Made by a program: the position numbers and the translations under genes
Origin: Paeniglutamicibacter quisquiliarum
GTDB lineage: Bacteria > Actinomycetota > Actinomycetes > Actinomycetales > Micrococcaceae
DNA: 64,000 nt
Reading direction: 5' to 3'
Assembly (NCBI RefSeq): GCF_019084045.1
Contig: NZ_JAHRED010000008.1
Span: 181,263-245,262, forward strand
The notes under the pieces: generated by a model
The model's database searches: none
What the model was told of the DNA's origin: nothing
Seen by the model: only the letters and a program-made list of their open reading frames with translations
Shown here: one piece after another, positions 1 through 8,500 of the stretch
Numbering within the stretch: position 1 is the stretch's first letter
How the letters are laid out: every line of letters begins with the position of its first letter

Positions 1-256
1 CGAGCTCGACAAGCACCTCCAAGTCATCGATGCGAGTGCGGATGCTCGTGAGTCGCTCCAGCTCCGATTGGCGGTGAGAGAGCTTGGAAGTGACCACCTG
101 CGCGGCGGCCGGATTGTCCCAAAGATCGGGAACACCGGCTTCCTCGGAGAGCATCGCAATGTCCGCACGGATGCGCGGCACATCGGAGACCTCTTCAATG
201 GAGGCGTAGGTGGAGCGCAGTGATTTGATTTCGGCAGAAAAGTCAGTTGAAGCCAT
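1..256 (-). CDS. prfB: Peptide chain release factor 2, N-terminal part (runs off the window)
   Basis: The reverse strand encodes the first 85 residues of RF2, the factor that reads UGA and UAA stop codons in the ribosomal A site. The start is the ATG at 256. The visible stretch is the helical domain 1, including DLWDNPAAAQ and the SKLSHRQSELERL segment typical of actinobacterial RF2. The SPF anticodon mimic and GGQ loop would lie beyond base 1 and cannot be checked. No programmed frameshift site is visible in this part. Identification rests on the domain 1 sequence and is confident. Confidence 0.9.
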   Translation of the reverse strand, partial: MASTDFSAEIKSLRSTYASIEEVSDVPRIRADIAMLSEEAGVPDLWDNPAAAQVVTSKLSHRQSELERLTSIRTRIDDLEVLVEL

Positions 257-423
257 GGTAGTTTCCAGCCTACGACATTTACGGCGCCCGCTTTGCGTCG
301 GCCCACGTTTCTGCCCGACGGATCCACGACCAACGGCTCCCCTGGAACACCCGACGCCAACCGGCGAGCGCGGATCAACGCGTCGGTCCCCGAATGCAGC
401 TTGGGCCGGTTGCCCACCGGATT

Positions 424-921
424 TCAGCGCGAGAGCAGCGTGCGGGCATAGGAATCGACATGGATGGACACCCCGCGCGGAACCACCCAGCCGATGATGG
501 GCGGATGCACCACGGCGCCGAGGCGCACGTGCGCGGTCACCGCATCGGGTTCCACGCCAGCGCTGATGATGTGCAGGTTCGAAAACCCTGCACCGGCGTT
601 GATGTCCGCGAGGTACTTTTCGGCGGCGTTCCGCACCTCGGAGGGCTGCAATCGGAGCGTGGCGACGCTCTCGCCTCCAGCCGTGAGCTCGAAGTTGTCG
701 GCTGCCGCGGCGACGGCCCCGTCTGCCACCGACAGGAGCTTGTGTGCCTGCACGTTGACCGCCGTGGCAGCCAACACCACGCTGATGGCCAGCATCGCGA
801 TGGCGATCATCCCGATGATCAGGATCATTGTCTGCCCGGTTTCCTTGCCTGAAGAGGCAGGGGCGCCGGGCGAGGCACCGGTGGCCGCGGGGCGTGGCAG
901 GTCTCCGCTGCTGCTAACCAT
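424..921 (-). CDS. TadG-like pilus assembly pseudopilin
   Basis: A 165-residue protein with an Ala/Pro/Gly-rich start, then a glycine followed by QTMILIIG and one hydrophobic helix (about residues 29-53), which is the usual TadG-like N-terminal membrane anchor. The rest is probably outside the membrane. The position +5 glutamate of class III prepilins is absent, as is common for TadG-like proteins. It is the last gene of the leftward tad operon and its start overlaps the previous stop by 8 bases, in the same pattern as the junction before it. Likely a minor structural or assembly subunit of the Tad pilus; the exact role is inferred from context. Confidence 0.75.
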   Translation of the reverse strand: MVSSSGDLPRPAATGASPGAPASSGKETGQTMILIIGMIAIAMLAISVVLAATAVNVQAHKLLSVADGAVAAAADNFELTAGGESVATLRLQPSEVRNAAEKYLADINAGAGFSNLHIISAGVEPDAVTAHVRLGAVVHPPIIGWVVPRGVSIHVDSYARTLLSR

Positions 922-1381
922 ATCGATCGACCCGCTGGGTTGCGTTCGAGCCCACGTTTCCGGTGCGCCAGCTCCATCCCTGAGGGAGCAGTGGAAGGAC
1001 GGTCTCTATGGATACCCGGACCGTCACGGTGCTTCCCGCCGAGAGACAGGTCCCCTGGCAGCTGTAGCTAAAATTCGTGCGTCCGGGCCCGATCTGCATG
1101 TTGGCGGCCGCCCGTTGGACGGCGTCTGCGGCCCGGGCCCGGCCCTGTCCCTCGCTTTGTGCCGTCACGAATACCTTGGCGGCGTGGTCCGCCGCTCCGA
1201 CCGCCGCGTAGCTCGCGGCCTGGACCTGCGCGGCACCCACGACCAGATAGACCAGTGGCACCAGGAGCAGGACCACCAGAAAGATGAATTCGATGATTGA
1301 AGACCCGGACTGTGGCCCATGTTGCTCGCGTCCGGCCTGGCGGTTGCCCGGCTTCACGTCGCCCCGCGGCAGACTAGCCAT
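914..1381 (-). CDS. TadE-like pseudopilin
   Basis: 155 residues. After a basic leader, a glycine is followed by SSIIEF and a long hydrophobic helix (about residues 27-50). This matches the prepilin peptidase motif G|xxxxEF with glutamate at +5. Two cysteines near residues 109 and 114 (SCQGTC) may form a disulphide in the exposed domain. The gene overlaps the upstream TadE-like gene by 8 bases and the downstream TadG-like gene by 8 bases, so the three are probably translationally coupled. Start is the ATG at 1381. Confidence 0.8.
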   Translation of the reverse strand: MASLPRGDVKPGNRQAGREQHGPQSGSSIIEFIFLVVLLLVPLVYLVVGAAQVQAASYAAVGAADHAAKVFVTAQSEGQGRARAADAVQRAAANMQIGPGRTNFSYSCQGTCLSAGSTVTVRVSIETVLPLLPQGWSWRTGNVGSNATQRVDRYG

Positions 1382-1781
1382 AGCGCACCGATTCCCCGTG
1401 CACCACGAACTCCCCGGCGAACGGAATCATGCCAATGAGCGGAATCCCCGCCCGAACTGTAATCCGAACACCGGGGGTTCCACCGACACTGATGGCTGTG
1501 GCCTGCACGTTGGAAGCGAAGCGGTCGCTCAGAGCCCCGCGGATGATGTCCTGGGTGCGTCCCACCCCGTCGCCGGGACCGCGGTCTGCCAACGTGCCGT
1601 ATCGGGCACCTGCGGCCGCGGCGTCCATCAGGGTGTTCCTTACGTGAAGCGCGAGCGTGAGCTGCAGGATCGCCAGGAACACGGCAATGAGCAGCGCGGA
1701 GACCATCACGAATTCGGCAACAGCCGACCCTCGCTGGCCATCCCCCGCGCCGTCCCTCGGAGCCACGACGAACCCTGGCAT
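1374..1781 (-). CDS. TadE-like pseudopilin
   Basis: 135 residues from the ATG at 1781. The frame is open further upstream, but that stretch is Arg-rich and overlaps the preceding gene. RG followed by SAVAEF and a hydrophobic segment (about residues 18-42) gives a textbook TadE prepilin-peptidase site with glutamate at +5. The C-terminal half is an exposed domain ending in GEFVVHGESVRYG. It starts 11 bases after the small pilin candidate and has no strong Shine-Dalgarno, so it probably depends on upstream translation. Confidence 0.8.
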   Translation of the reverse strand: MPGFVVAPRDGAGDGQRGSAVAEFVMVSALLIAVFLAILQLTLALHVRNTLMDAAAAGARYGTLADRGPGDGVGRTQDIIRGALSDRFASNVQATAISVGGTPGVRITVRAGIPLIGMIPFAGEFVVHGESVRYG

Positions 1782-1792
1782 GCCGGTAGTCT

Positions 1793-2026
1793 CTAGCCCA
1801 GGCCCGCAACCCGGTTGATCGCCTGGTTGAACAGCTCCTCCAGCCGGGGTCCGGCGATGGCCAGCAGAGCGGCAACCAGCAGCGCGCTCATCAAAGTGAT
1901 CATTACCCACCCCGGCACGTCGCCGCGCTCGTTGCGCTTCACGCGTCCGGCCAATGCCGTGGCGCGGGCTCCTGCCCATACGCCCATGCCGAACATCAAC
2001 AATCCAAACTGCCGTGCGATCCTCAT
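1793..2026 (-). CDS. Small single-helix protein, candidate Flp-type pilin
   Basis: 77 residues with a basic N-terminus (RVKRNERGDVPG) and one hydrophobic helix (about residues 40-60) followed by a short amphipathic tail. Size, position between tadC and the TadE genes, and a good Shine-Dalgarno (AAGGAG, about 6 bases upstream) after a 166-base gap fit a highly expressed Flp pilin. However, counting from the RG junction, the +5 residue is Trp rather than the usual Glu. It is therefore a pilin candidate, not a confirmed pilin. No better Flp gene is visible in the window. Confidence 0.6.
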   Translation of the reverse strand: MRIARQFGLLMFGMGVWAGARATALAGRVKRNERGDVPGWVMITLMSALLVAALLAIAGPRLEELFNQAINRVAGLG

Positions 2027-2192
2027 GTTGCTTCTCCTTGCCGGTTTGTTCCCTCGCCGTTCGCCGACGCGAGAGCCTGCTGCTGCATGCCTGAAGTTTG
2101 TTCCGGTCCGTGCCTGGTCATGCCCGGCGGCCGGCGGACCCGGACTGACCCTATTCGGGTGCCACTGCGTATGTCGTGGTTTGCGCCTCCCG

Positions 2193-3134
2193 TTAGTAGT
2201 TCATGTCGATCAGCGAGAGCCCCGGGTACACCGCGAAAACGATGGTCAAAGGCAGGATGCCGAAAACTATGGGTACCATCATGCCAATTTCCTTTTTTCC
2301 CGCGGTTTCCATCAGCTCCCTCTTGGCTGCATCACGCACATCCTGGGCCTGGGCCCGCATGACCGCGGCGATAGGGGTCCCGCGTTCACTGGCCACGGTG
2401 ATGGCGTCGACGAAGCGTGTCATCGCCGTGAGCTGGATCCGGTCGGACATGTCAGCAAGTGCCCCGGCCAGGGTCGAACCGGCGCGGACGTGGGCAAGCG
2501 TGAGCGCGAATTCCTCGCTCAGTGCGCCCCGGGAGGTGCGGGCCACCCGCTCGATCGACCCCACCGTGCTTTCCCCCGCGGCCACCGCCAGCGCCATGAG
2601 CTCGGCGATCGTGGGGAACTGATTCAGTATCCGCTTGCTGCGCCGGGTGGTCTGCTCCCCCAGATACCAGTCACGCAGCAGGTAGCCACCCACCGCGCAA
2701 AAGACCAGGACCACCAGCGCCAACATAGGGTTGAAGCGCCCGGCCACGATGTTCAGGCCGATCAGGGCGGCGCCGAGCAATGTCAGCCCGGCCGACCACA
2801 AGAGCTGCTGCGCCCGGAAATCCAGCACGCCGATCCGCAGTCCGGCCCGCGCAAGGCGCCGCGCCAGCGCCTCGTTGCTAGGATTCAGTCGCTGTGACAT
2901 CCGGGCCACGTCGGCCAGGGCCGGGCCGACGATGCGACCGAGCGGCCCGAAGGGGGTTTGCGCCGCGAGCGGCTCGACGAGGATCCGGGAACCGTTCCTG
3001 CCTGCCCGCAGGTGCGGGGCCACGCGTTGGGCGAAGGTCACCGGGCGCATCGCCGGGATGCGGACGAGCACGAGCCATAGCCCGCTGCCCAGGCACAGCC
3101 CCAACACCAGGGACAGGATCGTGGTGGTGCTCAT
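2193..3134 (-). CDS. tadC: Tad pilus inner-membrane platform protein TadC
   Basis: 313 residues of the type II secretion F family (T2SSF). An N-terminal helix follows the start MSTTTILSL, with membrane segments near 105-150 and a last one at the C-terminus (VPIVFGILPLTIVFAVYPG). The cytoplasmic T2SSF helical bundle, containing TIAELMALAVAAGES, lies between. The ATG at 3134 overlaps the tadB stop in an ATGA, which fixes the start; the same frame continues upstream only as a shadow of tadB. TadB and TadC form the membrane platform that couples the TadA ATPase to pilus assembly. Confidence 0.9.
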   Translation of the reverse strand: MSTTTILSLVLGLCLGSGLWLVLVRIPAMRPVTFAQRVAPHLRAGRNGSRILVEPLAAQTPFGPLGRIVGPALADVARMSQRLNPSNEALARRLARAGLRIGVLDFRAQQLLWSAGLTLLGAALIGLNIVAGRFNPMLALVVLVFCAVGGYLLRDWYLGEQTTRRSKRILNQFPTIAELMALAVAAGESTVGSIERVARTSRGALSEEFALTLAHVRAGSTLAGALADMSDRIQLTAMTRFVDAITVASERGTPIAAVMRAQAQDVRDAAKRELMETAGKKEIGMMVPIVFGILPLTIVFAVYPGLSLIDMNY

Positions 3135-3982
3135 CGAAATACCCGTTCTTCCTCGGGCAGGCGTCCGATGCGCATCATTGCCCGATAGCAAATGAACGAC
3201 ACCACCAGTCCCCCGACGAGCACCAGCATCCCGGTGACCGTCGAGTAGGCGTAGACGGCCGCGGGCTGGCTGGCCAGGAGCAGCAGGATGACCCACGGGG
3301 CGGCGATGGCCAGCCGGGCCGCCGACACCGTCCAGGACTGCCGGGCCTCGAGTTCCCCGCGCGTGCGGGCCGAATCGCGCAGGAAGGAGCTGAGAGTGCC
3401 GAGCATTTCCCCCAGGTCGGTGCCCCCGACCTCGCGGGTGATGCGCAGCGCCTCGACGATCTTGTCGGCTACCGGGTCGGCCAGGCGCGCCGCGAGGCGC
3501 TCGAGGGAGTCGTTGAAGCGAGCGGTCGCCCGGTAGTCCAGCCCGAAGTCGGTAAAGGCCGGGCGCAGCGCTTCCGGCCCCTGCTGGCCCAGCTGGGTCA
3601 ACGCCTCCGGCAGCGACATCCCTGCCCGGATCGCCGAGCGCAGGTGGTCGACGACGTCTGGCCACTGCTCGCGCAGGTTCGCCGCGCGCTTGGTGGCCTG
3701 GTGCGCCACGAGCACCCACGGAGCACCTGTCCCGAACCCGGCGAAGGTCAGCGCAATCAACGGCGCGCCTGTAAGGATTAGGACGATCAGCCCGACGATG
3801 ACACCGGCGGTGATCGAGGCGGAAATGAATCCTCCCCGGGTGACCTTGTCCAGGCCCGCACGCAGCAACAGGATTTCGATCCGCCCGTTGGCGGCCCGGT
3901 TTCCCGCCCCCGCCACCGCGGTGAAGGAACGGTAGACCAGCAACAGACCGAAGCCGAGGGTCAGACCCAGGAAAATGCTCAT
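3131..3982 (-). CDS. tadB: Tad pilus inner-membrane platform protein TadB
   Basis: 283 residues, T2SSF family. Hydrophobic segments lie near residues 1-22, 52-85, and two at the C-terminus (about 225-265). The T2SSF domain contains DVVDHLRSAIRAGMSLPEAL and the TREVGGTDLGEML segment typical of TadB. Start ATG at 3982 overlaps the tadA stop (ATGA) and the stop overlaps the tadC start, so tadA-tadB-tadC form one translationally coupled unit. Confidence 0.9.
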   Translation of the reverse strand: MSIFLGLTLGFGLLLVYRSFTAVAGAGNRAANGRIEILLLRAGLDKVTRGGFISASITAGVIVGLIVLILTGAPLIALTFAGFGTGAPWVLVAHQATKRAANLREQWPDVVDHLRSAIRAGMSLPEALTQLGQQGPEALRPAFTDFGLDYRATARFNDSLERLAARLADPVADKIVEALRITREVGGTDLGEMLGTLSSFLRDSARTRGELEARQSWTVSAARLAIAAPWVILLLLASQPAAVYAYSTVTGMLVLVGGLVVSFICYRAMMRIGRLPEEERVFR

Positions 3983-5208
3983 GCCACCAGCCGCCCCAGC
4001 TCCGCGACGTCGATGCCGGCGTCGAGCAACTTTGGGTGCGCCAGGTCGGCGGCGGGCTGAAGTTCAAGCACTCCTTCGACGTGTTCAAACAGCGTCGTGG
4101 TCTCGATCGCACCGTTTTCCACGCGGCGCCCCAGCGCCATGATCTCCCCGACGAAGCGCCTACCCGCGGCATCGCGCCGGCAATGGACCACCAGGTCGAT
4201 GCACGCGGCGACGGTTGGAACCACGAAGGCCGAGGAAATGTTTTCCCCGGCCAGCAGCGGCAGCGTGCAGATCTTCGTCAGCGCGTCGTGCGCCGAGTTG
4301 GCGTGGACCGTTGCCAGCCCGGGGATTCCGGCGTTCAGGGCGATCAGCATGTCCAGGGATTCGGCCTCCCGCACCTCTCCGATGATCAGGCGGTCCGGGC
4401 GCATGCGCAGTGCCTCCTTGACCAGCCGCCGCATGTTGATCTCGCCGTGCCCCTCCAGGTTCTGTTGCCGGGTCTGCAGGCCCACCACGTCGCGCAGGTT
4501 GATCTTGAGTTCGAAGATTTCCTCGATGGTGACCACGCGCTCGCGACTGCCGATCGAGGAGGCCAGGCAGTTGAGCATCGTCGTCTTCCCCGCCTGGGTG
4601 GCGCCTGAAACCAGCACGTTCAGCCCGGCGCCGACCGCGGTGTCCAGGTACAGCGCCGCCTGCCGGGACATCGAGCCGAGCTCCACCAAGTGGTCGAGCC
4701 GGGTGGCCCGCGCAATGAACTTGCGGATGTTCACGGCCCAGTGCCTGCGGGTGATGTCGGGGATGACCACGTGGAGTCGCGAGCCGTCGGGCAGCTGGCA
4801 GTCAACGAACGGCTGGGAAAGGTCAAGGCGCCGCCCGGACGACTTGAGCATGCGCTCGACAAGTGCCGGGATCTCGGCCTCGGGGAGCCTGATTGAGGTT
4901 AGTTCCGAGGTTCCTCCGCGGGCAGCAAAAACTTCGTTCGGGCCATTGATCCAGATTTCCTCGACGTCGGGGTCATCGATCAGCGGTTGAAGTGCGCCGA
5001 GTCCGGCTACTGCATCCATGACCCTGCGTCGGGCGATGCCCAATTCCCCCAGTGCCGGCAGAACCCCGAGCAGGGATCGTTCATCGTAGTCGCGGACGAC
5101 CTCGTCAACCAGCCGCCGGACCTCGCCCACCTGCGTGGTCGGGTCAAGCCCGTGCCTGCGGATGAGTTCGCGTACCTCATCCTCGACTATCGCCAGTCCG
5201 TCAGCCAT
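3979..5208 (-). CDS. tadA: Tad pilus assembly ATPase TadA/CpaF
   Basis: 409-residue secretion ATPase of the CpaF family that powers pilus assembly from the cytoplasm. The Walker A is GATQAGKT (202-209), the Walker B region RLIIGEVR (273-280) and the His box TVHANS (300-305). The N-terminal domain includes DPDVEEIWINGP (79-90), typical of CpaF. The length is normal. Start ATG at 5208 has an AGGGAAG Shine-Dalgarno about 5 bases away. It is the first gene of the leftward operon. No TadZ/CpaE-type gene precedes it; the next gene upstream is divergent. Confidence 0.93.
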   Translation of the reverse strand: MADGLAIVEDEVRELIRRHGLDPTTQVGEVRRLVDEVVRDYDERSLLGVLPALGELGIARRRVMDAVAGLGALQPLIDDPDVEEIWINGPNEVFAARGGTSELTSIRLPEAEIPALVERMLKSSGRRLDLSQPFVDCQLPDGSRLHVVIPDITRRHWAVNIRKFIARATRLDHLVELGSMSRQAALYLDTAVGAGLNVLVSGATQAGKTTMLNCLASSIGSRERVVTIEEIFELKINLRDVVGLQTRQQNLEGHGEINMRRLVKEALRMRPDRLIIGEVREAESLDMLIALNAGIPGLATVHANSAHDALTKICTLPLLAGENISSAFVVPTVAACIDLVVHCRRDAAGRRFVGEIMALGRRVENGAIETTTLFEHVEGVLELQPAADLAHPKLLDAGIDVAELGRLVA

Positions 5209-5596
5209 CGTGCTTCCCTACCGTGAACCGCGCCCGGTGGTCACCGGGTGAGGCGCCGTTCGCCAAGGCATGCGGGGAGGCGATGCTGGGGGTGGCCTTG
5301 CGGCGCGCCCCCGGATGGCTCGTGAGCGGCGATATCCAGTTAGTTGCTTGACGCAATACCGCGACCATACCCGCGCGCCGGGCATGCTTCAAGGTTCCTG
5401 CCAAATATGTGGATAAACGGCCAGGGCCCGCACCCGTTCCGTCCACAGCCGGGCACGGAACCGGCGCCGGTGCGCCGCCGGAAACCCTAGATTGGGAGCG
5501 GATCCGGGGTACGCCGGGGACCCCGGCAGCCGGTGATGGCCGGAGCGCTCCGGCACAGGCGCAACTACCAACGTCGGCAGTAATAAGGCGGTGCAC
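5209..5596. other. Divergent intergenic region between tadA and the EssC-like gene
   Basis: About 390 bases without a convincing gene on either strand. It must hold the promoters of both divergent transcription units. A TTGACG near 5348 is visible but has no convincing -10 partner at 16-18 bases. No clear operator or riboswitch was seen. Confidence 0.5.
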
Positions 5597-8500
5597 GTGG
5601 CAGGGAAACTCTTCATCCGGCTGTCCTCCCCGGCCCTTGCCCAACCGGTGCTCCTGGAGCTGTCAGGCGCCGAGGAGATCGGAGGGGCACGGCTGGCCAC
5701 TGCACTGGCCCACCATTGGCCGGGTATTGTCTGGCATCTGGCCGGGCGGGCTCTCGAGGACGTGGCCCGGCTGCCTGCCAAGGGCAGGCTATTGCTTTGC
5801 GATTCACCGGTGGATCCGGACCCGCACGACCGCCGGGTCGGCGGCGGCAACGATCCCGCCATGCTCGTGGTGATGCGCGGTCCGGATCCCGGCGGGATGC
5901 TGTCGCTGCGCCGCGGCGTCTACGCGCTGGGTCGCGGCGACGTCGATTTGTCCGTCGGTGATCTGGGGCTCTCTCGCCGACACGCCCTGCTGCGGGTGAC
6001 CGACACCTCCATCGTGCTCAGTGACGAGGGATCGGCCAACGGGGTCTGGTTCGCCCAGACGCCGATCCTCGAACGGCGCCTGCTCATCGGGGATACCTTC
6101 AGCGCCGGGGAAAGCTGCTTTGCGGTGCTTCCGGCACGCGGGCTGGTTCCGGGCCCGGCACGGTGGCCATTGGATCCGGTCCCGATTGCCGAGGAGGAAC
6201 CGGGAAGCCGGCTGGCGATGTTGCTGGTCGGGGCCCTTGCGCCGCTGGGCTTGGGCCTGGGACTGTTCCTGATGACGCGCAGCGTGTTCTTCCTGGCCTT
6301 CTCCGCGATTTCGCTTCTCACCGGCGGGTTGCCCGCCCTGCTGGTCCTTCGGGCCAAATCCCGTTTCCGGCGTGCCTGGGCCCGTGCCACGGCGGAAGAT
6401 GCGAAACGGCGCGAGGACCTCGCCCCGCCCCTGGGCGCGGTGGCGGCCGGGCTGGCCGACGGTGTTGCAGTGAATGGGGAGGGATTCCCTGCGCTGGTCA
6501 TCGGGCATGCCCGCCTTGCGGCATGGCTACGCACCGGTCCGGGCGCCGATCCGCCAGTCCCAAGGCCCGTGGGCCGAACCAACCACGAGGCCGCCGAACG
6601 TCGCATCGGCAGGCGGCGCAATGGGAAGCCATCAAGTGCCCGCGGCACCGGTTCCGACGGGCGGCCCACGGAGCCCGTGGACCTGGGGATCTTGCCCGAC
6701 TCCCCGGTTCAGGTGCTCCTGCACGCCGGGGCCAACGTGTGGTTCCAGGGGCAGGAGTCCAGTTGGGGCCCGGTGCTGCGTGGCGTCCTGGTTCGATGGC
6801 TGCCGCTGCTGGGTGCGGGCTCGCTGCAGGTCGTGGTGCTGGGGCAGGCCGGATTCCTGCCGGCCGAATTCGCGATGCTTCCGGGAGTCGCGGTGCAGCC
6901 AGGTGACGCGCCGCTGGACTCCTTCACGCGCCCGACGGTCGTACTGTGCACCGAGCCGGGTGCGAGACGGCAGGCCCACCCGGCGCCGCAGGGATCCGCT
7001 GACGCAGGCTTGGCCGTGTGGTTCCACTGCGGCGGCCCGGCCCCGGCCGGCGATGGAACCGAGGTGCACATCGACTGCCAATCCCGCCGTCTGGTCCTGC
7101 AGCCTTCGGGCCGGGAGCAAAATCCATGGCTGCAGCCTGCACCACCTGCCCGCGACAATCCGCGGCGTGGCGCCACGCGCGCGGCGGGCAGGACTTCAAC
7201 GCGGGGAGGCGCGTCGACGGAGTACCCGGTGCCGGCGGGCCGCCCCGGGCGGGGCGGATCCCCGGGAAACGGGGGCCGCGACCATGACCTTCCCGTGGCC
7301 CTGGAAGGGATCGGATTCGAGACCTTGGCGCGCGCTGTCCGGCGGCTGTTGCCGATGGAAACCGCAGCGGCGGATCCCGGCCGGGATCCGCTCCTCTCAG
7401 GCACGCCGCGCACAGTCCCCCGCACCGATGCCGTCATTGGCGACACAGCCGAGGGACGGCTGCGCCTGGATCTCGATGCGGACGGGCCGCACCTGCTGGT
7501 CGCCGGAACCACCGGCTCGGGAAAATCCGAGTTGCTCCGTTCCCTGGTGCTGGGATTGGCCGCGGGAACCGGACCGGATGCGCTGGCGTTCATGCTCGTC
7601 GACTTCAAGGGCGGTGCGACGCTGGCCCCGCTGTGCGGGCTGCCCCACGTCCAGAATTTCGTTTCCGACCTCGATGCCGCCGCCGGGGAACGGATCCTGG
7701 ACCTGCTGGGGCACGAACTGCATCGGCGCGAGGCCTTCCTGTCGGACCATTCGGCCACCGACCACCGCGACTACCTGCGCTCACGCACCGCCACCGATCC
7801 GCCGCTGCCCAGGCTCGTGGTGCTGATCGATGAATTCCGCGTCTTTGCCACCGAGCTTCCCGAGGCGCTGGAGAAGGTGGTCCGCATCGCCACCGTTGGC
7901 CGTTCGCTGGGGATCCATCTGGTACTCAGCACGCAGCGGCCGGCCGGGACGATCAGCGCGCCGCTGCGTGCCAACATCGGATCGGTCATCGCGCTGCGCA
8001 CCATCGGCGAATCGGAGTCCAACGACCTGATCGGCTCGGCCGCGGCGGCCCGGCTGGACGCGTCGACGCCGGGCATGGCGTATTTTCGGCGCGGCGGCGA
8101 AACCCCGGTGAAGTTCCGCGCCCGCGTCAACGCCCGCCCCAGCATCCCTGCCCGCCTGCGGGGATTCGGTGCAAGCCTGGGCGGTGTGCTGTTCGGCGAG
8201 GATTTGCCGGCCGATGGACATTCCGCGGCAGCCCCAGACGCTGCGTCAGGAGAAGACGCCGGGCAGGCCGGGATCGATGGGGAATTGGCCGCGCAGGTGG
8301 ACTGCATCCGCGACCGGCAGCGCGACATCGAACCCGCCCCGAACCCGTTTTCCGCGGCGCTCCCGCAACGCCTTCCCGCCATCCCGCGTTCGGTGCTCCG
8401 GCAGGTGCCGGGGGAACAGGGCGTGGTCGGGATGCTGGATCGCCCGCACCTGCCGCAGGCCTGCCCCCTGGTCTTCGACCCCCAGGCCACGGCCCGGCTC

